A DNA stretch of 48,413 bases from Uliginosibacterium gangwonense (lineage in GTDB: Bacteria > Pseudomonadota > Gammaproteobacteria > Burkholderiales > Rhodocyclaceae), in NCBI GenBank assembly GCA_020723855.1, contig DYIB01000012.1, positions 1 to 48,413 on the forward strand. Reading direction: 5' to 3'. Below the pieces are notes generated by a model. It did not search any database and was not told where the DNA came from. It saw only the letters and a list, made by a program, of their open reading frames with translations. The position numbers and the translations under genes were made by a program. Within the stretch, counting starts at the first letter, position 1; each line of letters starts with the position of its first letter. Of the stretch, positions 32,008 to 40,696 are shown piece after piece.

Positions 32008-33398
32008 AGGGTAGCGGCCAGCGCGCGCCGGCGCTCGCGGGCGCACTGGCGCACGAAGGCGACGAAGCGGGCGGTCCAGTCGTGGCCCACGGTGGAGCGC
32101 AGGTGGGTGTAGGAGGCCAGCACGTTGTGGTGGATGAGGCCGTCATGGCGGCCGTCGATGCCGTGGCCGCGCAGTACCCGGTAGGCGAAGCGCGGTTGCC
32201 CGTCCAGGTTCTCCAGGCTCGAGTAGTGGAACTCGTGGGCACGCACTTCCGCCCGCGTGGCCCCGGGCCAGGGATGCTCCGCCGTCTCCTGCAGGCGCAC
32301 CAGGCCACGGCCCACGGGCTTGTCGTGCATCACCGCGTCGCCGGCGATGGCGCCCACCATGGGGCGTGTGCGCCCTTGCCAGGTGAGGGAGCGGGTGAGA
32401 TACATGAGGCCGCCGCATTCGGCATAGACGGGCAGGCCCGCCTCCACGGCGCGGCGGATGTCGGCGCGCAGGCCGCGGTTGGCCTCCAGCTCATCCATGA
32501 AGCACTCGGGGAAGCCGCCGCCGATGAACAGACCGTCGCATTCCGGCAGGCGCTGGCGCAGGCTGTCGAAGAAGCGCAGCTCGGCGCCGGCGGCAGAGAG
32601 GAGCTCCAGGTCGTCCGGGTAGTAGAAGCCAAAGGCGGCGTCGCGGGGAATGGCGATGCGCACGGGTTTGCCCCTCACCCCGGCCCTCTCCCCGGTCGGC
32701 GGGCAGAGGGGAAGCGGCGCGGCCGTCAACTCCAGCAGGCGCGCCAGGTCGATGCGCTGGGCGACGATGCCGGCGATGGCGGCGATGCGGTCCTCGGCCA
32801 GGCGCGTCTCGTTGGCGGGCATCAGGCCCAGGTGGCGCTCCGTGATGATCATGCGCGGTTCGTCGGGGAGCATGCCCAGCACCGGCACGTCGGTGTAGCG
32901 CTCGATCACGGCGCGCAGCTTGGCCTCGTGGCGCGCGCCGCCGGTCTTGTTGAGGATCACGCCGGCGATGCGCAGCCCGCGCTCGAAGGCCTGGTAGCCC
33001 AGGATCAGCGGCGCCACGCCCCGGGTCATGCCCCGGGCATCGAGCACCAGGACCACCGGCAGGCCCAGCAGCCTGGCCAGCGCCGCGTTGCTGTCGGCGC
33101 CGTCCAGGGCCATGCCGTCGTGCAGGCCCTTGTTGCCTTCCACCAGGCACACGTCGGCGGCTGCGCCGTGGCGCGCGAACTGGGCGCGCAGCTCGTCGCC
33201 CGAGGACAGGTTGAAGTCCAGGTTGCGGCAGGGCCGGGCGGCGGCAGCGGACAGCCACAGGGGATCGATGTAATCCGGGCCTTTCTTGAAGGGCTGCACC
33301 GCCAGGCCGCGGGCGCGCAGCGCCGCCGCCAGGCCGATGCTGACCGTGGTCTTGCCCGAGGACTTGTGGGCGGCGGCGACCAGGAAGCGCGACGTCAT
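32004..33398 (-). CDS. dsrN: DsrN, sirohaem amidase (CobB/CbiA family)
   Basis: 464 residues, glutamine-dependent amidase related to cobyrinic acid a,c-diamide synthase. In the dsr context it is DsrN, which amidates sirohaem to the sirohaem-amide used by DsrAB. The N-terminal ATPase domain has a P-loop ([20 protein letters not shown]) and [13 protein letters not shown]. The C-terminal class I amidotransferase-like domain has the nucleophile Cys in [12 protein letters not shown] and the His in AHEFHYS. Between the two domains, near residues 229-244, a proline/arginine stretch ([18 protein letters not shown]) is encoded by a dispersed repeat. It overlaps dsrP and cobA by 4 nt each. Confidence 0.93.
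   Translation of the reverse strand: MTSRFLVAAAHKSSGKTTVSIGLAAALRARGLAVQPFKKGPDYIDPLWLSAAAARPCRNLDFNLSSGDELRAQFARHGAAADVCLVEGNKGLHDGMALDGADSNAALARLLGLPVVLVLDARGMTRGVAPLILGYQAFERGLRIAGVILNKTGGARHEAKLRAVIERYTDVPVLGMLPDEPRMIITERHLGLMPANETRLAEDRIAAIAGIVAQRIDLARLLELTAAPLPLCPPTGERAGVRGKPVRIAIPRDAAFGFYYPDDLELLSAAGAELRFFDSLRQRLPECDGLFIGGGFPECFMDELEANRGLRADIRRAVEAGLPVYAECGGLMYLTRSLTWQGRTRPMVGAIAGDAVMHDKPVGRGLVRLQETAEHPWPGATRAEVRAHEFHYSSLENLDGQPRFAYRVLRGHGIDGRHDGLIHHNVLASYTHLRSTVGHDWTARFVAFVRQCARERRRALAATL
32671..32711. repeat. CCCTCACCCC/CCTCTCCCC-family repeat inside dsrN
   Basis: CCCCTCACCCCGGCCCTCTC begins the element and GAGGGG ends it, a degenerate palindrome of a very widespread dispersed repeat family (typical wording CCCTCACCCC...CCTCTCCC...GGGAGAGGG). 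It falls exactly at the linker between the ATPase and amidotransferase domains of DsrN and keeps the frame open. Confidence 0.65.
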
Positions 33399-34603
33399 TT
33401 GGCCTCCAGTGCATCGATGATTTTGTCATCGAGCCGCTCGGGCAGGATGCGCAGCACCCGCAGGCCTACCGCCACCAGCGCCAGGGCCAGCGCCGTGCCG
33501 CCCATTCCCAGCAGCACCTCCCAGGCGCTTGGGGCGTAGGGATGGATCTCGCCGTCGAAGAAACTGCTCGTCTCCTGCATGCCCGGAAACAGGGCCAGGG
33601 GATAGGCCTGGCCGCCGATGATGGTGACGTACATCTGGGCGAGTCCCCCGCCGACCACCAGCAGGCAGGCGGCCGCGATGGCGGCGCGCGAGCGCCCCAG
33701 GCGCGGATGGAACAGCAGGGCCAGGGGGATCAGCCCGCCGGCCGCCACCTGGCCGAGCCAGAACAGCGCGGTATACCGGCCGCCGTCCAGCAGGATGAAG
33801 CGCGTCACGCCGTCGTAGCGTGCCATGTAGAGCTTGGTGAGGTGGAACACGGCGACGAAGTACAGGGCGGCGGCGACGAAGATCGCCAGCAGGCGTGCCA
33901 GGCGCGCCAGCAGGGCGTCGCTCACGGGGCGCGCGTCCCAGCGGCTGGCGACTATCAGCACCAGCAGGAACAGGGCGGTGCCGTAGGCGAGCGACAGGAC
34001 GATGAACAGGGGCGCCAGCAGGGCCGAGTCGTAGGCCTCACGCGCCGCCAGGAAGCCGAAGATGGAGCCGGTACCGGTGGTCAGCAGCAGGCGCCAGACG
34101 AAGGCGGCCAGCCCCGCCGCCCTGGCGTGGCGCTGCAGGCGCCGCTCCAGCATGAGCCACAGGTAGGCGGCGACAATGGCGAAGAAGCCGGTGTAGAGGA
34201 AGACGTTGAGGGCGAAGATCGACTTGAAGTTGAAGTGGGTCATGGCCACCACCAGCCGGTCGGGGCGGCCCAGGTCCAGCATCAGCACCGCCAGGCCGCC
34301 CGCCAGCAGCGCCAGGGCGAGCAGGCCCGACAGGGGCGCCAGGGGCTTGTAGGCCGCCTTGCCGAACACCGAGGCGGTGGAGGCGACGTTGAGCGCCCCC
34401 GAGGCGGCGACGATCAGGAACACGGCGAACACGTGGGGCATGCCCCACACCACCTGGTTGTCCATGCCGGTGATGACATGGCCATGGTGCTCCATCTGCA
34501 GGAAGGCATAGGCGCCCAGGGCGATCAAGGCGCCCAGGGCGGCGAGCAGGCCGTAGTAGCGGCGGCTGGTGATGTTCCATTCGCGCAGGGTCACGGTGGC
34601 CAT
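33395..34603 (-). CDS. dsrP: DsrP, NrfD-family integral membrane quinone-interacting subunit
   Basis: 402 residues with about ten membrane helices (for example YGLLAALGALIALGAYAFL and VFAVFLIVAASGALNVAS). It belongs to the NrfD/PsrC family that exchanges electrons with the quinone pool. In DsrMKJOP it pairs with the ferredoxin subunit DsrO. It has no haem motifs. The start is 3 nt after the dsrO stop, and its stop overlaps dsrN by 4 nt. Confidence 0.94.
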   Translation of the reverse strand: MATVTLREWNITSRRYYGLLAALGALIALGAYAFLQMEHHGHVITGMDNQVVWGMPHVFAVFLIVAASGALNVASTASVFGKAAYKPLAPLSGLLALALLAGGLAVLMLDLGRPDRLVVAMTHFNFKSIFALNVFLYTGFFAIVAAYLWLMLERRLQRHARAAGLAAFVWRLLLTTGTGSIFGFLAAREAYDSALLAPLFIVLSLAYGTALFLLVLIVASRWDARPVSDALLARLARLLAIFVAAALYFVAVFHLTKLYMARYDGVTRFILLDGGRYTALFWLGQVAAGGLIPLALLFHPRLGRSRAAIAAACLLVVGGGLAQMYVTIIGGQAYPLALFPGMQETSSFFDGEIHPYAPSAWEVLLGMGGTALALALVAVGLRVLRILPERLDDKIIDALEAK

Positions 34604-34606
34604 GGC

Positions 34607-35332
34607 TCACAGTCCTTGATAGCGCACGCCCGGGTCCAGGCGCAGATCGGCGCGCACCTGGGCGGTCGCCACTTGGGCGATGCGCTGGGCGATCTCGGCT
34701 GCCGGGTCGTTCAGGTCGCCGAACAGCATGGCCTTGCGGCCGGTGGCGGCGCAGGCCTCGACGCAGGCGGGGAGTTCGTTCCGGTCGATGCGGTGCACGC
34801 ACAGGTGGCAGCCTTCCACGCAGCCCTGGCCGCGCGGCACCTCCGGGTTCTGGCCGGTGGTGGGCTCGTGCACGAAGGAGCGTGCCTTGTAGGGGCAGGC
34901 CATCATGCAGTAGCGGCAGCCGATGCAGATGTGGCGGTCCACCAGCACGATGCCGTCGGCGCGCTTGAAGGAGGCGCCGGTGGGGCATACGTCCACGCAG
35001 GGCGGTTTGGCGCAGTGCTGGCACATCATGGGCACCTGGCGCGCGCTGCCGCTGCGCATGTCCTTCACCGCCACTTTGCGGATCCACTGGGCATCGGTGC
35101 GGCGCAGCTCGCCCTGGGGCAGATGATTCTCTTTCCGGCAGGCGCTGAGGCAGGCATCGCAGTCGTCGCCGCAGCGGCTGGTGTCGATGAGCAGGCCCCA
35201 GCGCACCTTGCCCGAGGCGGGGGCATCAAGCGGCCGGGCGGCGGCCACCTGGATCAGGCGTATGCCCGGGGCAAGGGCGATGCCGGCCAGGGCCGCGGCG
35301 GAGAGTTCGAGGAAGCGGCGGCGGTCGGTCAT
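34607..35332 (-). CDS. dsrO: DsrO, periplasmic ferredoxin-type iron-sulfur subunit
   Basis: 241 residues from ATG 35332; the track ORF extends 84 codons upstream into dsrJ and is rejected. The N-terminus is a twin-arginine signal (TDRRRFLELSAAALAG), so it is exported folded. Several [4Fe-4S] motifs follow: CGDDCDACLSACRKEN, CQHCAKPPCVDVCPTGA, CIGCRYCMMACPYKAR and CVEGCHLCVHR. It passes electrons between DsrJ and DsrP. It overlaps dsrJ by 4 nt (ATGA). Confidence 0.94.
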   Translation of the reverse strand: MTDRRRFLELSAAALAGIALAPGIRLIQVAAARPLDAPASGKVRWGLLIDTSRCGDDCDACLSACRKENHLPQGELRRTDAQWIRKVAVKDMRSGSARQVPMMCQHCAKPPCVDVCPTGASFKRADGIVLVDRHICIGCRYCMMACPYKARSFVHEPTTGQNPEVPRGQGCVEGCHLCVHRIDRNELPACVEACAATGRKAMLFGDLNDPAAEIAQRIAQVATAQVRADLRLDPGVRYQGL

Positions 35333-35688
35333 GGCTTGGCCACCGGCTTGGGTTTGGCGGAATGGCATTCGAAGCAATCCAGCTCCACCGCCGCATAGCT
35401 GTGGCAGCTCTGGCAGAAGCCGTCCTGGCCCAGCACGCTGCCGCTCTTCTCTCCGGCGTGGCAGGCGACGCATTCGTTGAGGCTGTGCTCCCTGGTGCGG
35501 ATGCCCTGGCGCACGGTCTGGTCCCGCTGATGCTTGAGGAAGTCCATATGGCTGCGGCGCATGGTGTCCTTGTCGGCGACGCATTGGCCCGGCTTGGCGA
35601 TGACAATGCCGGGCCGCGGCACACCGGCCGCGGCGCCGGTCAACCAGGCCGCCATGAGCGCTGCAACGGCCAATGCCTTTGGTCTCAC
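35329..35688 (-). CDS. dsrJ: DsrJ, periplasmic trihaem cytochrome c
   Basis: 119 residues from GTG 35688, which overlaps the dsrL stop as GTGA; the 385-residue ORF in the track only extends this frame through dsrL. The N-terminus (MRPKALAVAALMAAWLTGAAA) is a signal anchor or signal peptide. Three c-type haem motifs are present: CVACH (73-77), CQSCH (92-96) and CFECH (105-109). Cys36 (PGQCV) is in the position of the unusual distal Cys haem ligand described for DsrJ of Allochromatium. Part of the DsrMKJOP complex. Confidence 0.94.
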   Translation of the reverse strand: MRPKALAVAALMAAWLTGAAAGVPRPGIVIAKPGQCVADKDTMRRSHMDFLKHQRDQTVRQGIRTREHSLNECVACHAGEKSGSVLGQDGFCQSCHSYAAVELDCFECHSAKPKPVAKP

Positions 35689-37637
35689 TCGCCCAGCCCC
35701 ATCTGGATGTAGCCGGTCGGGCACACGTCGTGGCAGATGTGGCAGCCGATGCAGCGGTCGTAGTCGGTGTAGACGTAGCGGCCGGTGGTGGCGTCCTTCT
35801 TGGGCATGCGCTTGACCGCCTGCTGCGGGCAGTACACCACGCAGTTGTCGCACTCGAAGCACAGGCCGCAGCTCATGCAGCGCTTGGCCTCCGCCACCAC
35901 GTCCGCTTCGCTCAGGGGCGCCACGCGCTCCTGGAAGTTGCCCAGGGCCTGCTCGGCGGTCAGGGTGATCACCCGGCGCCGGTGGCGCGGCGTGTATTGG
36001 AAGTGGCCCAGGAACAGCTCCTTGTGGGTGATGACATAGCGGTCGGAGCGGTTCTCGAAGTTGTGGACCGCCACGTTGGCGTCGCAGGTGCCGCGGATGG
36101 GCTCGTGGATGGGCTGGGGCGGCGTGCCCTTCTCCACCAGCTTCCTCTGCATGTCCCAGTGGTGCACGTCGATCCTGGGACGCTTGTCCTGGCCCTCGCC
36201 GCGCAGGTAGCGGTCGATGCCCTCGGCGGCGATCCAGCCGTGGCCGATGGCGGTGGTGAGCAGATGCGGCCGCACCACGTCGCCGCCGACGAAGACGCCG
36301 GGCTGGCCCAGCACCTGGTAATTGCGATCGGCGACGATGCCGCCCTTGCCCGAGTCGAATTCCTCCAGCCCGGAAAAATCCACTGCCTGGCCGATGGCGG
36401 AGACGATCAGGTCCGCCTCGAGATCCTGCTCGGTGCCCGCGATGACCTTGATCTCCAGCTTCGGTCCCACGAACTTCGCCTCGCACTGAGCCACGCGCAG
36501 GGCCGTGGCGCGGCCGTCGGCGCCGCGCACCACCGCCACCGGCGCCAGGCCGCCGCGGATGACGATGCCCTCGGCCAGGGCCTGCTCGATCTCGTGCCGG
36601 TTGGCCTGCATCTTGTCCACCGGGAAGACCGAGGTGAGGGTGACTTCCGCGCCCTGGCGCGCGGAGATCTGGGCGACGTCGTGGGCGGCGCGGCCGCCGA
36701 TGACGTTCTCCGGGCGGTCCTGGTCGCGGGCGTGCTCGATGTGGCCCAGGCGCCGCGCCACGGTGGCGACGTCGATGGAGGTGTCGCCGCCGCCCACCAC
36801 CACCACGCGCTTGCCCACTTGCTGCAGCCGTCCGTCGTTGAAGGCGCGCAGGAAGGCGGTGGCGGTGACCACGTTGGGCGCGTCGTTGCCGGGGCAGGGT
36901 AGGGCCCGGCCCGACTGGGCACCCAGGCCCATGAACACCGCGTCGAAATCGCGGCGAATGTCGTCCATCGCCACGTCGCGCCCCACGCGGCAGTTGAGGC
37001 GCGTCTTCACGCCCAGGTCGAGGATGCGCTGGATCTCGGCGTCGAGCACCCCGCGCGGCGTGCGGAAGCCGGGGATGCCGTAGCGCATCATGCCGCCCAA
37101 CTGCTCGTGCTCGTCGAAGATGGTGACCTCATGCCCTTTCAGGGCGAGCTGGTAGGCGCAGGACAGCCCGGCCGGGCCGCCGCCGATGACGGCCACCTTC
37201 CTGCCCGTGGTCGCTTGTGGCTTCTTGAAGGCGAGGTTGTGGGCGATGGCATACTCCCCCAGGAAGTGCTCCACTGCATTGATGCCCACATGGTCTTCCA
37301 CCTCGTTGCGGTTGCAGCCCGCCTCGCACGGCGCCGGGCACACCCGGCCCATGACGGCAGGGAAGGGATTGGCCTCGGTCAGCCGCCGCCAGGCGTACTC
37401 CTGCCAGGTCATCCCCGTGGGCGGCTTCTCGATGCCGCGCGCGATCTGCAGATAGCCGCGGATGTCCTCGCCCGAAGGGCAACTGCCCTGACAGGGCGGC
37501 GTGGACTGCACGTAGGTCGGGCACTTGTGGGAATGGCCGGCCTTGAAGATCACCTTGTTCCAGGCGGGCGGCCGGTGGTCCCCGTCCTTGTAGCGGCGGA
37601 AGGTGAGCCGGGTGTCGGGCTGTTCCGTGGCGGACAT
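35685..37637 (-). CDS. dsrL: DsrL, NAD(P)H-dependent iron-sulfur flavoprotein
   Basis: 650 residues, related to the small subunit of glutamate synthase. An N-terminal cysteine-rich domain (CPTYVQSTPPCQGSCPSGED, VCPAPCEAGCNR) precedes the FAD site VAVIGGGPAGLSCAYQL and the NAD(P) site VVVVGGGDTSIDVATVARR. The C-terminal part has two ferredoxin clusters (CMSCGLCFECDNCVVYCP, CIGCHICHDVCPTGY). In sulfur oxidisers DsrL takes electrons from DsrAB and reduces NAD(P)+; its presence marks an oxidative or disproportionating dsr system. It lies 10 nt after dsrK. Confidence 0.96.
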   Translation of the reverse strand: MSATEQPDTRLTFRRYKDGDHRPPAWNKVIFKAGHSHKCPTYVQSTPPCQGSCPSGEDIRGYLQIARGIEKPPTGMTWQEYAWRRLTEANPFPAVMGRVCPAPCEAGCNRNEVEDHVGINAVEHFLGEYAIAHNLAFKKPQATTGRKVAVIGGGPAGLSCAYQLALKGHEVTIFDEHEQLGGMMRYGIPGFRTPRGVLDAEIQRILDLGVKTRLNCRVGRDVAMDDIRRDFDAVFMGLGAQSGRALPCPGNDAPNVVTATAFLRAFNDGRLQQVGKRVVVVGGGDTSIDVATVARRLGHIEHARDQDRPENVIGGRAAHDVAQISARQGAEVTLTSVFPVDKMQANRHEIEQALAEGIVIRGGLAPVAVVRGADGRATALRVAQCEAKFVGPKLEIKVIAGTEQDLEADLIVSAIGQAVDFSGLEEFDSGKGGIVADRNYQVLGQPGVFVGGDVVRPHLLTTAIGHGWIAAEGIDRYLRGEGQDKRPRIDVHHWDMQRKLVEKGTPPQPIHEPIRGTCDANVAVHNFENRSDRYVITHKELFLGHFQYTPRHRRRVITLTAEQALGNFQERVAPLSEADVVAEAKRCMSCGLCFECDNCVVYCPQQAVKRMPKKDATTGRYVYTDYDRCIGCHICHDVCPTGYIQMGLGE

Positions 37638-37647
37638 CGTGTCTCCT

Positions 37648-39174
37648 CTATGCGCCCAGCCGGATGGCGGTGCTGACCAGTTGGTGCACGCCGCCGATCA
37701 TGCTGCGGTCGAAGTGGTAATAGGGCAGGACCTTGGTGAACTGGGCCTTGCAGATGGCGCAGATGGTGGCCATGAAGTTCACGCCGTCCGAGTCCGCCAC
37801 CTGCTTCAGCGCCTCCATGCGCGGGCTGGCGCCCTTGACGCGCAGCTCCAGCAGCTCGTCGGTGAGCAGTCCCCCGCCGCCGCCGCAGCAGAAGGTCTGC
37901 TCGTGGGTGGTGCCCGGCGCCATCTCCACGTAATGGTTGGCCACGGCGCGGATGATGGCGCGCGGAATCTCGAACTGGCCGCCGGGCGCATCGCCCATGC
38001 GCGAGCCCCGCGCCACGTTGCAGGAATCGTGGAAGGTGACGATGCGGTGGTCGTTCGCCTCTTTGTCGAACTTGAGGGCGCCGCGCCGGATCAGGTCGTA
38101 GGTGACCTCGCAGATGTGGGACGGCTGCTTGTAGCGCTGATCGAGCTGCTTCTGCAGTTGCAGCGCGAAGGGATCGTTGCCGCCGGCGCCGATGCCCGTC
38201 AGCGTGTTCCAGAAGCTGTAGGCCACCCGCCAGGCATGGCCGCATTCGCCCACGACGATGCGCTTCACGCCCAGCTCCAGGGCCGCCTCGCGCACGCGCA
38301 GGGCGATTCTCCGCAACTGGTCGTAGCTGCCGATGAACATGCCGAAGTTGCCCGCCTCGGAGGCTTTGGAGGACAGCGTCCAGCGGATGCCAGCGGCATG
38401 GAATACCTTGGCGTAGCCCACCAGGCTGTCCACGTGGGGCTCGGCGAAGAAATCGGCAGAGGGGGTGATCAGCAGCACCTCGGCGCCGGCCTCGTCCAGG
38501 GGCAGGCGCACATCCACGCCGGTGTCGGCCTTGATGTCCTCTTCCAGGCCCTCCAGGGTGTCGGCCAGGGCCGCGGGCGGCAGGCCCAGGTTGTTGCCGA
38601 CGCGGTGCACCTTGCCGATGATCTCGTTGGTGTACTTCTGCCCGTAGCCGACGGCGTCGAGGATTTCCTTGGCCGCCATGGTGATCTCGGCGGTATCGAT
38701 GCCGTAGGGGCAGAACAGGGAGCAGCGGCGGCACTCGGAGCACTGGTTGTAGTACTTGTACCAGTCTTCGAGCATGTCGCGCGTCAGATCCTTGGCGCCC
38801 ACCAGCTTGGGGAACAGCTTGCCGGCGGGGGTGAAATGGCGGCGATAGACGCTGCGCAGCAGATCCTGGCGCGCCACCGGCATGTTCTTGGGGTCGCCGG
38901 TGCCGAGGAAATAATGGCATTTGTCGGTGCACGCGCCGCAGTGCACGCAGGCGTCCAGATACACCTTGAGGGAGCGGTACTTTTGCAACAGCTCGCCCAG
39001 CTTGGCGACGGCGCGCTCTTCCCAGTCCGCCACCAGCTCGCCGGGGAAGCCCAGGGCCTCGTTCATGGGTGCGCTGGCGACATAGGGCTTGGCTGCCGCC
39101 ATGGCGTCCGCCTTGAGGATGGGGATGACCGGGTATTCCTTCAGCTCGGGGACGGCGAATTCGGGTGCGGCCAT
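37648..39174 (-). CDS. dsrK: DsrK, HdrD-like catalytic iron-sulfur subunit
   Basis: 508 residues from ATG 39174; the track adds 31 codons from the dsrM region. Two [4Fe-4S] motifs (CVHCGACTDKCHYF, CSECRRCSLFCPYG) precede CCG-type domains with VVGECGHAWR, FHDSCNVARG and TFCCGGGGGLL, the signature of heterodisulfide-reductase-like centres. DsrK is the cytoplasmic subunit of DsrMKJOP that reacts with the DsrC trisulfide or disulfide. It is 4 nt from dsrM. Confidence 0.96.
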   Translation of the reverse strand: MAAPEFAVPELKEYPVIPILKADAMAAAKPYVASAPMNEALGFPGELVADWEERAVAKLGELLQKYRSLKVYLDACVHCGACTDKCHYFLGTGDPKNMPVARQDLLRSVYRRHFTPAGKLFPKLVGAKDLTRDMLEDWYKYYNQCSECRRCSLFCPYGIDTAEITMAAKEILDAVGYGQKYTNEIIGKVHRVGNNLGLPPAALADTLEGLEEDIKADTGVDVRLPLDEAGAEVLLITPSADFFAEPHVDSLVGYAKVFHAAGIRWTLSSKASEAGNFGMFIGSYDQLRRIALRVREAALELGVKRIVVGECGHAWRVAYSFWNTLTGIGAGGNDPFALQLQKQLDQRYKQPSHICEVTYDLIRRGALKFDKEANDHRIVTFHDSCNVARGSRMGDAPGGQFEIPRAIIRAVANHYVEMAPGTTHEQTFCCGGGGGLLTDELLELRVKGASPRMEALKQVADSDGVNFMATICAICKAQFTKVLPYYHFDRSMIGGVHQLVSTAIRLGA

Positions 39175-39178
39175 GGAA

Positions 39179-39904
39179 TCAACTCTCCAGTTTCGCCGCC
39201 CAGGGCGCCAAGTGGCGCTTCTCGCGCGGGTCATCCACCTGGTTGCGCGTCGGGCTGAAGAACACACCCGGGGCGTGCAGCAGCTTGCTGAAGGGGAAGA
39301 CCGCCATCAGCAGCGCCACCAGGATCAGATGCAGGTAGAGCCCCGGATGGGCCGGCAGCGGCTGGATGTCGAAGCGCAGCAGGCCGAGGAAATAGGCCTT
39401 CACCGCCACCACGTCGGTGTGCATGAAGAACTTCATGCCCAGTCCCGTGGCGCCGATGCCCAGGAGCAGGGCCAGCATCAGGTGGTCCGAGGGCGTCGAG
39501 ATGTAGCGGATACGCTCCACCAGGAAGCGCCGCGCCCACAGGGCTGCAAGCGCCACCGCCATCGCCAGTCCGGCGTAGATGCCGAAGGGCTGCAGCCAGA
39601 TGACCGGCGCCCACACCGGCTCGGTGAAGTAGCGCAGATGGCGCGCGAGCACCAGCAGCAGCGCGCCGTGGAACAGGATGCCGAACAGCCAAAGCCACAG
39701 GTTGGAGCGGAACAGGCTCTCGAACAGGGCCACTTCCCGCAGCAGACGCAGCGCCACCCCGCCTCTGGTGGTGGGCGCCGGCGTGGTGGGGATCTTGAGC
39801 GGCGCCGGGGTGCGGGCGAAGTCGTAGATCTTGTATGCCAGGCCGCCCACCAGCAGCGCGGCGGCGGCGTAGAACAGGGCGGCGAAGGCGTAAGCGGATG
39901 TCAT
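39179..39904 (-). CDS. dsrM: DsrM, NarI-like membrane cytochrome b
   Basis: 241 residues with about six membrane helices, for example ALFYAAAALLVGGLAYKIYD and WLWLFGILFHGALLLVLARH. Histidines in LFHGALL, ARHLRYF, TPSDHLM and LYLHLIL are candidates for the haem b ligands of this NarI-like family. It anchors DsrK and exchanges electrons with quinone. A 130-nt gap filled with palindromic repeats separates it from dsrC, the largest gap in the operon. Confidence 0.94.
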   Translation of the reverse strand: MTSAYAFAALFYAAAALLVGGLAYKIYDFARTPAPLKIPTTPAPTTRGGVALRLLREVALFESLFRSNLWLWLFGILFHGALLLVLARHLRYFTEPVWAPVIWLQPFGIYAGLAMAVALAALWARRFLVERIRYISTPSDHLMLALLLGIGATGLGMKFFMHTDVVAVKAYFLGLLRFDIQPLPAHPGLYLHLILVALLMAVFPFSKLLHAPGVFFSPTRNQVDDPREKRHLAPWAAKLES

Positions 39905-39929
39905 GCTTGCGTAACCGCGGGCAGAAGGT

Positions 39930-40011
39930 TCCCTCCTTTTTTAAAGGAGGGACAGGGAGGATTTTTCGGCGCGATGGAAATCCCCCTTGTTTCCCCTTTT
40001 TCAAAGGGGGA
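39930..40011. repeat. Palindromic repeat cluster between dsrC and dsrM
   Basis: TCCCTCCTTT-TTT-AAAGGAGGGA (39930-39952) is a perfect 10-bp stem. AAATCCCCC (39978 onward) leads to CCCCTTT-TTC-AAAGGGG (39993-40009), a 7-bp stem of the same family as the element inside cobA. The rest of the gap (39905-40034) has no gene. On the operon transcript these hairpins would follow dsrC directly. Confidence 0.7.
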
Positions 40012-40034
40012 GACCTGCTGCAAGGGGCGGTGCC

Positions 40035-40367
40035 TCACACGCACCCCGTCGGCTTGGGCAGGCCGGCGATCTTGCACGCCTGCTTGGCCGGGCCGTAGGG
40101 GAACAGCTCGTACAGGTACTGACTGTTGCCCTTCTCCGGCCCCAGCTTCTTGCCGATGGCCTTGGTGAGCACGCGCACGGCCGGGGCGATCTGGAACTCG
40201 TTGTAGTAGTCGCGCAGGAAGTTCACCACCTCCCAGTGGTTGGGCGTCATCTCCACGTTTTCCTGCCTGGCGATGAAGTTCGCCACTTCCTCGCTCCAGT
40301 CGCCCAGATTGACCAGGTAGCCTTCCTCGTCGGTCTCGTAGGTCTTGCCGTTTACTTCTATTGCCAT
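40035..40367 (-). CDS. dsrC: DsrC, two-cysteine sulfur carrier
   Basis: 110 residues. This is a bona fide DsrC: the flexible C-terminal arm has both redox cysteines, Cys98 (QACKIAG) and the penultimate Cys109 (TGCV), 11 residues apart. The core shows GYLVNLGDWSEEVANFIA, HWEVVNFLRDYY and GPEKGNSQYLYELFP. DsrC carries sulfur between DsrEFH, DsrAB and DsrMKJOP. Strong hairpins after the gene could stabilise a dsrC-containing transcript. A cysteine-less homologue is encoded divergently at 44908. Confidence 0.97.
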   Translation of the reverse strand: MAIEVNGKTYETDEEGYLVNLGDWSEEVANFIARQENVEMTPNHWEVVNFLRDYYNEFQIAPAVRVLTKAIGKKLGPEKGNSQYLYELFPYGPAKQACKIAGLPKPTGCV

Positions 40368-40386
40368 GGGATGCCTCCGGAAAAAA

Positions 40387-40686
40387 TCAAAGCCAGGACT
40401 GGCAGCCCTTGTGCTCGGCCACCAGGTCCACGAAACCCGCGTAGTCCACCAGGCGCACGCCGTCGATGACCGAGCCGGCGATGCCGCGGGCTTCCAGGTC
40501 CGGCGTCAGGACGTAGATCTTGAATTTTCCCAGCGCCTGCTCCAGCCGTGCTGCGGCGGCGCTGCCGCGGGTGGCGGCGTAGACCGCGTCCTCGATGAGC
40601 AGGATGCTGCCGTCCGGCCGGGCGGTGGCCAGGCAGGAGTCCAGCGTCGTGCTCTGGAAGGGCGATTTGTTGACGATGTGCAGCAT
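40387..40686 (-). CDS. dsrH: DsrH, sulfurtransferase complex subunit
   Basis: 99 residues, TusB-like. With DsrE and DsrF it forms the alpha2-beta2-gamma2 complex that passes sulfur to DsrC. The N-terminus MLHIVNKSPF and the conserved Cys in LDSCLATA (residue 18) fit the family; ILLIEDAVYAA follows. It lies 10 nt after dsrF and 19 nt before dsrC. Confidence 0.94.
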   Translation of the reverse strand: MLHIVNKSPFQSTTLDSCLATARPDGSILLIEDAVYAATRGSAAAARLEQALGKFKIYVLTPDLEARGIAGSVIDGVRLVDYAGFVDLVAEHKGCQSWL

Positions 40687-40696
40687 ATCCCGACCC

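Noticed and set aside
32082-33539. 485-codon plus-strand ORF opposite dsrN
   Set aside because: Antisense shadow; dsrN on the minus strand has clear P-loop and amidotransferase motifs.
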